A program made the position numbers and the translations under genes. Shown here in pieces: positions 1 through 8,500 of a stretch of 28,202 bases of DNA. The DNA comes from an uncultured Peptococcaceae bacterium (lineage in GTDB: Bacteria > Bacillota > Peptococcia > Peptococcales > Peptococcaceae), in the NCBI GenBank assembly GCA_902492275.1, contig CABUKW010000021.1, positions 1 through 28,202 on the forward strand, written 5' to 3'. Numbering within the stretch: position 1 is the stretch's first letter; every line of letters begins with the position of its first letter. The notes beneath the pieces were generated by a model that made no database searches, was not told the DNA's origin, and was given only the letters and a program-made list of their open reading frames with translations.

Positions 1-302
1 GACAGCACTGCAAGCTAATGTTCCTATAATCAGTATAAATAAATTGGCATTTCCCCACGAGCCTACTGCTACTGTTGAAAAATTTCCATAATCTGTGCAG
101 GCCAATGCAACCATTCCCAATAAGCTGGGCCATAACATTCCACAAAACGTCCATCCCCATACCAAACCAATAAAAATTCCCAAAACAGCCATGCCATACT
201 GTGTAACTGGTTCTGGTGCTGGAAACGGAATAGAAACATAAATGCCAAAATAATTACGAAATGAACAATTGTCAAATCTTTCTTTTGCGCTTCCGCACTC
301 AT
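1..302 (-). pseudogene. DASS/SLC13-type anion transporter, N-terminal part, frameshifted and truncated by the window edge
   Basis: The gene starts at ATG 302 behind AAGGGGAG. It opens with a lysine-rich head and a first membrane helix closely matching the two other DASS proteins of this window (IVHF.I.LAFMFLFR). After about 26 codons this frame becomes nonsense and stops at 69. The frame two bases on continues the family sequence without interruption (FPAPEPVTQYGMAVLGIFIG, then LVWGWTF and WPSLLG) to base 1 with no stop. One extra T in the TTT near position 226 would restore a single frame. The intact homologue would be a Na+- or H+-coupled di/tricarboxylate-type importer of about 480 residues. 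It sits last in the minus-strand cluster that begins at 3521. The break may be a real mutation, a phase-variable tract (although only three T are present) or a sequencing error. Confidence 0.8.
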
Positions 303-397
303 ATTACAACTCCCCTTTTTTTCAAATTACAAGCCAGTTTCTATATTGCGCCCTGCTGCCCTCCTTTCAATAGCGTTTTACAGTTTGCGGCATCCCT

Positions 398-907
398 TTA
401 CAGCACATGCCATAAATGGCCATGATATTGTAAACTGGTCACCGCTTTTTCTTTTCCCGTTTCTTGAACCTTTTGCATCCATTCGGCAAATTCCCGCTGC
501 GGAACGACCGACGGCAACCGGTGTAATTCTTTTATAATGTCAAAAAATACTTCATTAAAATATTGTTTCAGTAGCACCTGAAATTGTGCTCTACCTTCAT
601 CCAAAGCACCATAAGTACTGGCAAAGAAATCTTTATGCATAATTGGCGTCACGACTTTCCCCTCAGTAATCATACGATTACGCTGTTCAATTACTTTTGT
701 TTCAAAAGCATTGCGCACATATTGCAGTCTGCCGTGATTTTCATAAGCAAACCCGCTGTAGCTGCGCTTATAGTAGTTGTATTCCAGAATATCCTCTTCC
801 ATTTTGCGGAATTCATCGGCCAACCAATTCATCCAATAGGCATAGCCTTCTTTTGTTAAATGCTTCATCGTCAGCGCCTCAAGCACCAATCCACGAAATA
901 CTTCCAA
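398..907 (-). CDS. unrecognised soluble protein, probably the C-terminal part of a split gene
   Basis: I do not recognise this protein. It is about 169 residues, rich in aromatic and charged residues (EDILEYNYYKR, FFDIIKELHRL), predicted mostly helical, and has no signal peptide or membrane segment. The start is doubtful. TTG 907 has no good ribosome site. ATG 868 has GAGG at a suitable distance but would discard a sequence that looks like genuine protein. The open frame extends upstream of 907 (FDRVALEVFRG) and lines up with the last codons of the next gene upstream if one T is removed from the ATTTGA at 918-923. The simplest reading is that 398-1358 is one gene of about 315 codons interrupted by a +1 frameshift. 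It lies between the SDR and the first DASS gene. Confidence 0.6.
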   Translation of the reverse strand: MEVFRGLVLEALTMKHLTKEGYAYWMNWLADEFRKMEEDILEYNYYKRSYSGFAYENHGRLQYVRNAFETKVIEQRNRMITEGKVVTPIMHKDFFASTYGALDEGRAQFQVLLKQYFNEVFFDIIKELHRLPSVVPQREFAEWMQKVQETGKEKAVTSLQYHGHLWHVL

Positions 908-917
908 AGCTACTCGG

Positions 918-1358
918 TCAAATGTATTCCACCTCCGCTTTCACTGCTGTTAAAATCGGCATTGCCTGATCGTCAGATTTATAAGCCGACAGGTTCTCCA
1001 TGGCAGCAAAGTAGACCTTAGGATAATCTTCCTGCAACATATACGCTGTACTGCGCTTAAAATTTTGTCGGATTTCATCGTGCGCTCCAGCCAATACATT
1101 GCAGCGCATCACAAAATATCTGGCCGGCGTCGGATAAATATTGTGCAGAATACAATTGGCCGTAAATTTATTCATAGACCGCTCTGTGCTGCTGATATAA
1201 TATCTAATTTTCCCGGCTTCTATATAAGCTGTACCATAGCAGGCAAACTCCTCTTCCATAAACCCGCTGTTGATTAATTCTCTCGATTGCGCTGTGGCAA
1301 TGGCATCATGGTCCAAATCCAGCAGCAATAACTCTTGTTCCACTTCTTCCATGCGCAT
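918..1358 (-). CDS. unrecognised protein, probably the N-terminal part of the same split gene
   Basis: The frame starts at ATG 1358 (or the ATG two codons later) after a purine-rich GGGGGCGG site and codes for 146 residues. It opens with an acidic Leu-rich helix (EEVEQELLLLDLDHD). The family is not recognised, and there is no signal peptide or transmembrane segment. It follows the SDR gene by about 30 bases, so it is probably co-transcribed with it. The last codons (AEVEYI, stop TGA 918-920) flow directly into the next ORF when shifted by one base. Treat 918-1358 and 398-907 as one candidate gene until reads are checked. Neighbouring dehydrogenase and transporter genes suggest a metabolic setting but do not define a function. 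Confidence 0.6.
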   Translation of the reverse strand: MRMEEVEQELLLLDLDHDAIATAQSRELINSGFMEEEFACYGTAYIEAGKIRYYISSTERSMNKFTANCILHNIYPTPARYFVMRCNVLAGAHDEIRQNFKRSTAYMLQEDYPKVYFAAMENLSAYKSDDQAMPILTAVKAEVEYI

Positions 1359-1388
1359 GCTGTACCGCCCCCTTCCTCTTGTTCCCGA

Positions 1389-2237
1389 TCAATAACTGGC
1401 TGTGGACGCTGGTGAAGCAGCAGGCCAGATGCAAGCTCCACTAACCGCAATGGTTTGTCCGCTGATAAAGGATGCCGCATCACTGGCTAGAAAGATAAAG
1501 GCATTGATCAGTTCATCCGGATGCACCTGGAACCGTCCCATCGGCGCAAATTTAGCAGCCAGCTTAGAAGCCTCCGCCATAGCAGCCTGTGCTGCTTCAT
1601 CCATTCCAGCAGGTACCCGAACAACCTCATTGCCGTCAAAGTCTACTGTTTTGATACCAGCAGGTGCTACGCCATTGACACGAATATTTTTGGGGCCTAA
1701 TTCTCTGGCCATACCTAAAGTCAATCCTTCCACTGCAAATTTAGAAGCAGTATAGCCAATGTTACGCATCGCGCCATCAATTCCCGCCATGGAACTGGTA
1801 TTGAGAATGACACCGCCACCCTGTTCTGCCATCACACGTGAAAGCACCTGACTTGTCAGAAATGTACCTGTTACATTGACATCGAATACTGTTTGGAACA
1901 ACTCTTTCGGATATACATCAAAAGTTTTTGCCGGATATAATCCTGCATTATTTATCAAAATATCAATGCCGCCCCAATCAGATACAATATCTTCTACCAT
2001 AGCTTGCAAGTCTTCTTCGCTGCTCAAATTTGGACGAAAACCCTTTACCTGATAAGATGAACTTAATCCTTGTAATTTTTCTACTGCCTCTGTATATTCT
2101 TCGTGCGGCGCACAACAGATAGCCACTTTCGCGCCACATTCCAGAAAGCGCCGTGCCATCAGCAGGCCTAGCCCTCTATTGGCCCCTGTAATCACGGCCC
2201 GTTTATTTTTTAAGATTTCACCAAAATAAGGATGCAT
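1389..2237 (-). CDS. short-chain dehydrogenase/reductase (classical SDR)
   Basis: This is a 282-residue NAD(P)-dependent oxidoreductase with a Rossmann fold. The cofactor motif TGANRGLG is at residues 17-24, NNAG at 96-99, the catalytic serine region NTSS near 146-149, and the YTASK active site gives Tyr162 and Lys166. The start is ATG 2237, preceded by AGGAGG at nine bases. An in-frame GTG at 2255 has no such site. The length is slightly above the usual 250 because of an insertion after IRVNGVAPAGIKT and an Ala/Ser-rich C-terminus that replaces the usual VDGG ending. An Arg/Asn after TGA does not settle NADPH versus NADH. The substrate is unknown. It follows the ABC ATPase gene by 14 bases, so the two are probably one operon. 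Confidence 0.9.
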   Translation of the reverse strand: MHPYFGEILKNKRAVITGANRGLGLLMARRFLECGAKVAICCAPHEEYTEAVEKLQGLSSSYQVKGFRPNLSSEEDLQAMVEDIVSDWGGIDILINNAGLYPAKTFDVYPKELFQTVFDVNVTGTFLTSQVLSRVMAEQGGGVILNTSSMAGIDGAMRNIGYTASKFAVEGLTLGMARELGPKNIRVNGVAPAGIKTVDFDGNEVVRVPAGMDEAAQAAMAEASKLAAKFAPMGRFQVHPDELINAFIFLASDAASFISGQTIAVSGACIWPAASPASTASY

Positions 2238-2251
2238 CACAAATTTCCTCC

Positions 2252-3058
2252 TCACAAAATTTCTTTAATGTTGGACTCCACATGAATATCCACATAAAAA
2301 TGATTTTCAGCCTGTACCACGCGTACTGGATAATTCAGAAATTCGCTCATTTTTTCGTCAGTAAATAAGTCCTTAGAATTTCCCTGCGCATACACTTTCC
2401 CATTTTTCAAAAGCAGACATTTGTCAAACAAATTCAAAATTTCTTCGGTATAATGGGTCACATAAATAACTGTCATATCTGGATTTTCTGCCAGAGCTTT
2501 TACCGTAGCCAGCATATATTCACGGGCAAAAACGTCTAAACCTGTACCAGGTTCATCTAAAATCAGCATTTCTGGATTGCTAATTAATGCCCGCGCAATC
2601 AATACATTTTGTCTTTCCCCTTTCGATAATAAATCAAAGGTGCGGTGCATTTTTTCTTCTAACCCCAGTTCTGCCAATAACTGCTGCGCCCGTTTTATAT
2701 CGGCATTGCTAACCGTCCAGCTATTTTTTCCCAACTTGCCGCTGATTCCTGATAAAACAATATTCATCACACTTTCCCGCTGATAATACTTGTCAAAGAA
2801 AGAGCTGCTAATCCAGCCGACCCGTTTACGTTGGGCAATGATATTTTCTTCTGTGTAAGGCTGACCAAAAACTTCTACCGAGCCAGCGGTAAATCCCCGA
2901 AATCCCGCAATAATACTCAGCAAGGTTGTTTTCCCGGAACCATTTAAGCCAAATACCACCCAATGCTCACCTTTTTGTACTGTCCAATCAATATTACTCA
3001 GCAACGCATTATTTCCGGCCAGGCAAGTCAAATCACATATTTTTACTACTTCTGCCAT
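2252..3058 (-). CDS. stand-alone ABC ATPase, YlmA/ModF-like
   Basis: This 268-residue ATP-binding cassette has Walker A GLNGSGKTT (about residues 37-45), signature LSKGERQ, Walker B MLILDEP and a switch histidine in YVTHYTEE. The usual Q-loop glutamine region reads GWISSSFF. To my recollection this is a variant of the YlmA-like soluble ABC family rather than damage. The start is ATG 3058 with AAGGAGG at eight bases. The site overlaps the stop region of the preceding zinc-ribbon gene, which implies translational coupling. No permease gene is adjacent, so this may be a regulatory or accessory ATPase or may pair with a membrane partner encoded elsewhere. The transported or handled substrate cannot be told from sequence. 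Confidence 0.9.
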   Translation of the reverse strand: MAEVVKICDLTCLAGNNALLSNIDWTVQKGEHWVVFGLNGSGKTTLLSIIAGFRGFTAGSVEVFGQPYTEENIIAQRKRVGWISSSFFDKYYQRESVMNIVLSGISGKLGKNSWTVSNADIKRAQQLLAELGLEEKMHRTFDLLSKGERQNVLIARALISNPEMLILDEPGTGLDVFAREYMLATVKALAENPDMTVIYVTHYTEEILNLFDKCLLLKNGKVYAQGNSKDLFTDEKMSEFLNYPVRVVQAENHFYVDIHVESNIKEIL

Positions 3059-3071
3059 TCTTTTTGCCTCC

Positions 3072-3521
3072 TTACTGCAGCGAATCGTCATCTATAATTA
3101 AGGCTTCACCCAACAACTCACTTTTCAAATTCAAAGGCATAGCAAATCCATTTTCCGTCAAAAGGCCTAAGTTACGACAGCCCCAATCGATAATCTCACT
3201 GACCTTAGCAATATTCATTTCCCGTTTGCGAATATTGTTGTCCAGATCCTTATAGTAATCAAAGCTCAGTTCATCTACAAAATATTCTGCTACATCATAA
3301 ATTTCCGGCTCTACACCATATTCAATCCGTTTGCAGTGATTGCAATAAACTTCCAGCTTGGAAACCTCATAACTGCTGTAAGTTAATTTTCGCAATTCCA
3401 AAGTACCGCCGCAATAACTGCACCGACAACGCCGTACTCGTTTGCGCAAACGCTCTTCCTCCTGCTTTTCCTGCGTTTCATCCATTCTAAAATTGAGCCA
3501 TTTATCTTTTTTCTCATCCAT
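3072..3521 (-). CDS. zinc-ribbon protein of unknown function
   Basis: A 149-residue soluble protein. A highly charged N-terminal helix rich in Glu, Lys and Arg (residues 1-31) is followed by a four-cysteine zinc ribbon: CSYC at 34-37 and CNHC at 60-63. A helical acidic C-terminal half follows (EYFVDELSFDYYKDLDNN). The start is ATG 3521 behind GAAGGG. It is the first gene of the cluster that continues into the ABC ATPase, whose ribosome site begins in this gene's stop codon. A structural or nucleic-acid/protein-binding role is possible from the ribbon, but I cannot name a family. Confidence 0.75.
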   Translation of the reverse strand: MDEKKDKWLNFRMDETQEKQEEERLRKRVRRCRCSYCGGTLELRKLTYSSYEVSKLEVYCNHCKRIEYGVEPEIYDVAEYFVDELSFDYYKDLDNNIRKREMNIAKVSEIIDWGCRNLGLLTENGFAMPLNLKSELLGEALIIDDDSLQ

Positions 3522-3654
3522 GGAAATCCCTTCTTTCTCATGTATCGTTAATCTACTTTCTGATTTGATTATAAAATAAACAGCCTCTGCGCCCTTAGAC
3601 CCAGTTCTTTATCATAAGTCTGATTTATAGTAATAAAAAACTACTACCAAAAGA

Positions 3655-3694
3655 GAAAAAGAAAACGCTTACCGCAATCCATTGCCAGTAAGCG
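3655..3694 (-). terminator. Rho-independent terminator of the second DASS gene
   Basis: On the minus strand, CGCTTAC pairs with GTAAGCG. After a small internal mismatch, ATTGC pairs with GCAAT. The stem is followed directly by TTTTCTTTTTC. It lies 28 bases after the stop of the 3722-5173 gene and separates that gene from the zinc-ribbon cluster. Confidence 0.85.
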
Positions 3695-3721
3695 CTTCCC
3701 GAAAAATCCTGTTTGGTTGTT

Positions 3722-5173
3722 TTAAGCCAGCATCACATACGGAACCAGTATCACCATCAATAGAATGATACTATAAAGCATCAAAATAACTGTGCCTTTA
3801 TAAACTGTTGCTGCCGTAAGGTTCTCATCTGCATGTAACATAGCCCCTGGCATAGAAGAAGCTGGCGTTAAAAACGCACAAATCGTTGTAGTCAAAGAAA
3901 TAACAATCACTGCCGCCAATAAATTAACGTCAAACCCATTCATATACATAGAAGAAACGATGTTAATCATAATAAAGCAAACTGCAATATTGTTACATAC
4001 ATTGGTCAGCACCGTTGTCAATATAGCTAACGCCAATAAAAATATAACTCCGCCGCTTGGGAATAGTGGCGCAATCAAACCACTGAGCCACGCACTAATG
4101 CCTGTTTCCTGACTAGTCAAAACATTAGAAATCAATAAAGCGATGGCAATTAAGAATAACATGTCCCAAGTAAAACCTTTACTGGCTTCCCGGATATCCA
4201 GCAGCGGTTTTCCATCCACCTTCACAACTAAAACAAATACTAACAACAAGATCATTAGACCTAAAATGGTAATCTGCGTATTCAACCAACTTAAAGCTGG
4301 CACATAAGTATTCAACAAACTCATAGAAATGACAGTTGCCACAAAAACTAATAACGATAACAAAGAAAGTTTTTGTTTTTTGTTCATACCGCTTTCTTTT
4401 ACGCCAAAGGCTTCTGACACATTTAAATTAGAGATTTTACTAAAATCACATCCACATACCTTCATCAAAAACGGATAGCTTAGCACAAACAATGCATAGA
4501 TAAGAACCATGATAACTATATACATACCATAATTGATAGGCACTTTTGTCATGGACATAATACTTCCGCAGATCATCAAGCCCCAGCCTCTAAACGGAAA
4601 CGCACTCATCCCCAACTGTACGGCCATCAAAAAGCCTGCCAGCACAAAATAAACAAATTTATCGCCTTTCTCATATCCGCACTTTTTCATAGCCTGTGAA
4701 AGAATCGGAAACATACCAAAATATAAAAACCAGGAAAGCCCTAAAATATTACCGATAATGCCTGCCAACAGAATAAAGGTAACAATCATGGTCGGACTTT
4801 TCTGTGCAATCTTACTACCTAATAATTTCCCCATGACCCAATCGCCGGCCCCGCTTTGCAAAACGGCGCCAAAAGCCAGAATGCCCATCAACATCATTAA
4901 TACCGTGCTGTTCGAAAACATTGCGATCAAGATTGCTTCACAGGAACCATACCCTGTCAGCGCCAATAAAAACACGCCCAATAAACTGGTCCAGAAAATA
5001 TCCAAAAACGTCCAGCCATATACCAGTCCTAAAAATACACCTGCGACAGCCATCCCATAAGGCGTTACGCTGCCCGGTGCCGGCAAAACACGAAAACCAA
5101 AAACAATTCCCAACATAATGATAAAATGAACAATCAGTTTTACAATCCCATTTCCCTTTGCTTCACCTTCCAT
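3722..5173 (-). CDS. DASS/SLC13 family anion transporter, intact
   Basis: A polytopic inner-membrane protein of about 483 residues with 11 or more hydrophobic helices. The fold is read from paired family motifs: TNVCNN in the first half-repeat-like turn near residue 385 and TPASSMPGAML near 435, which correspond to the substrate/Na+ binding turns of divalent-anion:Na+ symporters. It is expected to import an organic anion such as a di- or tricarboxylate; the real substrate is unknown. ATG 5173 with GGTGGAG just upstream is preferred over ATG 5194, although the spacing is short. It has its own terminator (3655-3694). It is clearly paralogous to the broken transporter at 1-302 (PAP..VT.YGMAV.G.F.GLV.GWTF) and more distantly to the one at 21237-22709. 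Confidence 0.88.
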   Translation of the reverse strand: MEGEAKGNGIVKLIVHFIIMLGIVFGFRVLPAPGSVTPYGMAVAGVFLGLVYGWTFLDIFWTSLLGVFLLALTGYGSCEAILIAMFSNSTVLMMLMGILAFGAVLQSGAGDWVMGKLLGSKIAQKSPTMIVTFILLAGIIGNILGLSWFLYFGMFPILSQAMKKCGYEKGDKFVYFVLAGFLMAVQLGMSAFPFRGWGLMICGSIMSMTKVPINYGMYIVIMVLIYALFVLSYPFLMKVCGCDFSKISNLNVSEAFGVKESGMNKKQKLSLLSLLVFVATVISMSLLNTYVPALSWLNTQITILGLMILLLVFVLVVKVDGKPLLDIREASKGFTWDMLFLIAIALLISNVLTSQETGISAWLSGLIAPLFPSGGVIFLLALAILTTVLTNVCNNIAVCFIMINIVSSMYMNGFDVNLLAAVIVISLTTTICAFLTPASSMPGAMLHADENLTAATVYKGTVILMLYSIILLMVILVPYVMLA

Positions 5174-5425
5174 AAATCTCCACCGCCTTTTCATGATGCA
5201 ACGCTCTTGTTTCCTAATCAGTTACGCCAACTTTTTTGAAACGCCATACGCCTCCTAAAAAAATAATTTGATATCCGCGGTTATCTTTATGAAAATTATA
5301 ATTGTATTTTATTGCTATTGGTTGTTTTACAATACTACTTGCGTGTTATTTTCTGGTAGAAATCTCCTACTAACGATGTAAAGCTTTCGAAACCTCTAAC
5401 TGCTTGCGAGATGAAACTGATTCCA
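5174..5425. other. intergenic leader of the second DASS gene
   Basis: About 250 bases between the DASS gene and the terminator of the giant surface protein gene. A minus-strand TATAAT is present at 5295-5300 but has no convincing -35 partner. AGGAGG at 5251-5256 precedes a nine-codon frame (5218-5247), but its spacing of three bases is too short for a confident leader-peptide call. No RNA gene or riboswitch is recognised. Confidence 0.4.
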
Positions 5426-5482
5426 GCAAAAATAGAGCTATCGTCACCTTGATCGTTGCTTATCAACTGACAATAGCTCTAT
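5426..5482 (-). terminator. Rho-independent terminator of the SLH surface protein gene
   Basis: A 10-bp perfect stem, ATAGAGCTAT with ATAGCTCTAT (5473-5482 and 5432-5441), is extended by four more pairs after one mismatch. It is followed on the minus strand by TTTTTGC. It lies 58 bases beyond the stop at 5541. Confidence 0.85.
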
Positions 5483-5540
5483 CCTCTCTATTCTATTCTA
5501 TTTCATTTCATTTACAAAATATTTTTCTTTTAACACTACT

Positions 5541-8500
5541 TTACAGACTGCTTGCTGCAGCTTCTGTACCGACAGCCTGTTCCTGCTGACTGGCATCGTC
5601 TGCCCCATCAGATTCAGCAACCTTGACCGCTTTGGCTGCTTCTTCGTCCACTGATTTTGCTGCCTGTACTTGCTGCACGTCCGCTGCGTCGTTTGTATCG
5701 TCAACAACAGAATCCTGTTTTCCTTTTGTTTCTGAATCAGGCAACGCTTCTTCCTCTAAAAGATTGCCATCTTTGTCAATATAGATGGTCAAATCTTCGT
5801 AGCCAGCAGCGTGAATAACGATGGTATTCACTTGTTCAGTAAACGCGCTTCCTGATACTGTCACATAATAAGCAGAACTAACAACTTTATATTCTCCAGC
5901 AGAAATAAAGAAATAATCTATTGTCGCAATATATTCACTGCCATTCACATCAATACCAGTAATCGCATCAAGATATGCAATATCCTCCGAACTATAACCA
6001 AAATTTATCTGATAATCAGAACTATAGTCTTTACTAGTAGCTGTAGGGATTACAGGCTCTTTTGTCTGACCATCTTCATTGTCACCAGGGTTTATTTCCG
6101 TGCCCGAATTACCCTCGCCTTCATTGCCGGTATTATCTGTCACAATGTTGCCGTCTTTGTCCACAACAAATGTCAAATCTTCATAACCATCCGCTGTAAT
6201 TTTCACTGTAACGTCCTGACTGCCAAAGCAATCTTCTGTAAAGTCAATAAATTTATTATCGCCGCCATAGGTTGCATCATTGGAAAATTTAAAGCTGTTT
6301 TCGTCATTCCAAAAGCTATTTACTTTTTCACATGGGATTTCATTTAAAGTAATGACTTGGATAGCATCTAAATAATCTTTTACCGAGTCCTCAGCAAACG
6401 ACACTCGATGATAAGAAGACATGATTGAACTTTCTTTTGTAATTGCCGCAACTGTTGGCGCTTCCAACTGTTCTTCCGGTTGTTCTGGCTCTGTTGGTTC
6501 CGTTGTTGTTTTCTCGGCAATCGTTACTGTTACCGTCTGCGTACCATAATATTCTGCGCGCACTGCGATTTCATAGTCCCCTGCTTCCTGGAACAGTCCG
6601 CCTTGCAGCGTCAGGCCATTTTCTGTCGGTGTATACCAGTCATTGGCACTGCTGCCGCCAGCTTCTTCTGTCAACACATTACGTTTATTTACGGTCACTG
6701 CCTGCAAATATTTCAAGAAGTCTGCAGTCAAGCCTTCTAAAGTTACCGTATCTCCAACCTGATATGCCGTGCCATCTGCTTTGGCTTTCACCTGCAGATT
6801 AATATCCTCCAACACTTTCTCAACTGTCACGGTCAGCCGTAAGGCTTTATACCCGGCAGCCTCTATCACAAGAGGATTTTCACCCAGCTGCAACACATTG
6901 GCAGAAATAATCAGCTTGCCGTCCGCAACGCGATAATCGACACCGGCTTGCAAAGGATTCAGCCAATCCTGATCCAGATAAATCTGCCCGTTTTCTGCGA
7001 TTGCTGCCAAATAGTCAGCATCGGCGCAGGAGAAGATGACCGCTTCGCCTTCCTGTGCAGCTGTCAGCCCGTTTCCTTCTTCATCTACCAGGAATAAATC
7101 AGCTGCGGCATTGCCCAGATAAGCGCCGTTGGTTTGAGTTTCGCCCAGCAGATTATCTTCCAGCACCGCTTTTACCGCATAGGGCCGATTTAACGTGGTT
7201 TCTGCATGACCGCCGGCCACATAATCCTGGAAGGTGAGATACTGTCCATTCACTTTCGCAGTTTCTACCGCATCGCGGAAGCCGGTGAAGGTATAAAAGG
7301 TTTGACCATCCTGATAGAAGGCTGCGTCCCAACCGCTCATGTCGTAAAGCCAACGTTCCGCAATACCGGCTGCATAAGCATTTTCGATGCCCAAATCCTG
7401 CAAAATCAAAGCATTGGCCAGCAAATCGGCGTCAAATAAGAGGTTGGCATCCATGGTGTTGCTGCCGCCTTCCGAGCCTGATTCCGAGCTGCCGCCGCTG
7501 CCTGCACCTGTAGCATGGGAAACTACGTCTACATAGGAAACCTTGGATTCATTTCCAACTGTAAACGATTTGGTCATCGTTTTAAAGCCATCTGCATAAA
7601 CAGTCAACGTGTACAGTCCGTTTTCCGGAATATTATCTCTGCCATCGGTAGCTTCTACATCGTTATACAGCACAAAGGTGTCGCCGATTAAATACCAGTC
7701 GCGAATCTTTTCCAGAGTTCTTGTCGAGCCGTCAGGCGCTGTCAAATCGACGCGGTAAATCGGCATGGTAATGCCATAGGTCATATTGCTTACTTTAAAA
7801 TGCACATTTTGTCCGCTCGTAATGGTACCTTCACTGAGCGCCATACTGGGCGCCTGTTCGTTGACTACATGAATCGGAATTAAGGTAGTAGCGCCGCCAG
7901 AGGTTACCCGTAAGTAATAGCGGCCATTGCTGTAGAAATTGCTCTGCCCCAACGGTACGGTCAGCTGGCCTACCGCGCTGCCATGATGGTCTGTGGTGTC
8001 CAATTTATAGTCCAGAGTATCATTGAGAGTACTCAGGCTGTCATTGTATTCGACCAAATCCACGTCGGTAATGCTGTCAAACCAAGCTTTGTCAGCATCG
8101 GTGGTGTAGTTGAACAGCACTTCTACCTCGCCGCTTACACCATAATCAGCAATATCGTCTTTTTTTAACTCAGCATCCGGCGCATAATAGGCAACTGCGC
8201 TGCTGCTTGTTTCTTCTGCCAGGTCGAAGGTCGTCTTTGCCGGATTAACGCGCACATTGCCAGCCGCATCATAATTGGTCAGCGCATAATCCCACACATA
8301 TACCGAACCATGGGCCAGAAAATAATCCGGACCGGCTGTAGCCGATGAGCGCACCGTATCGGCCGCTACGCCTTCCATTACTGTGACGGTCTGCTGTTTG
8401 CCGTCCAGCTTGCGGGTTACTGTCAATTGTCCCGGCTGTAAGGAGGATAATTCCCATTTCACCAAATTGGCAGCATCGTCAATAGGGCTTACTTCCACCG

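Noticed and set aside
5218..5247. Nine-codon frame behind AGGAGG in the leader of the second DASS gene, possible leader peptide
   Set aside because: The ribosome site is only three bases from the ATG and no attenuator-like alternative hairpins were found.
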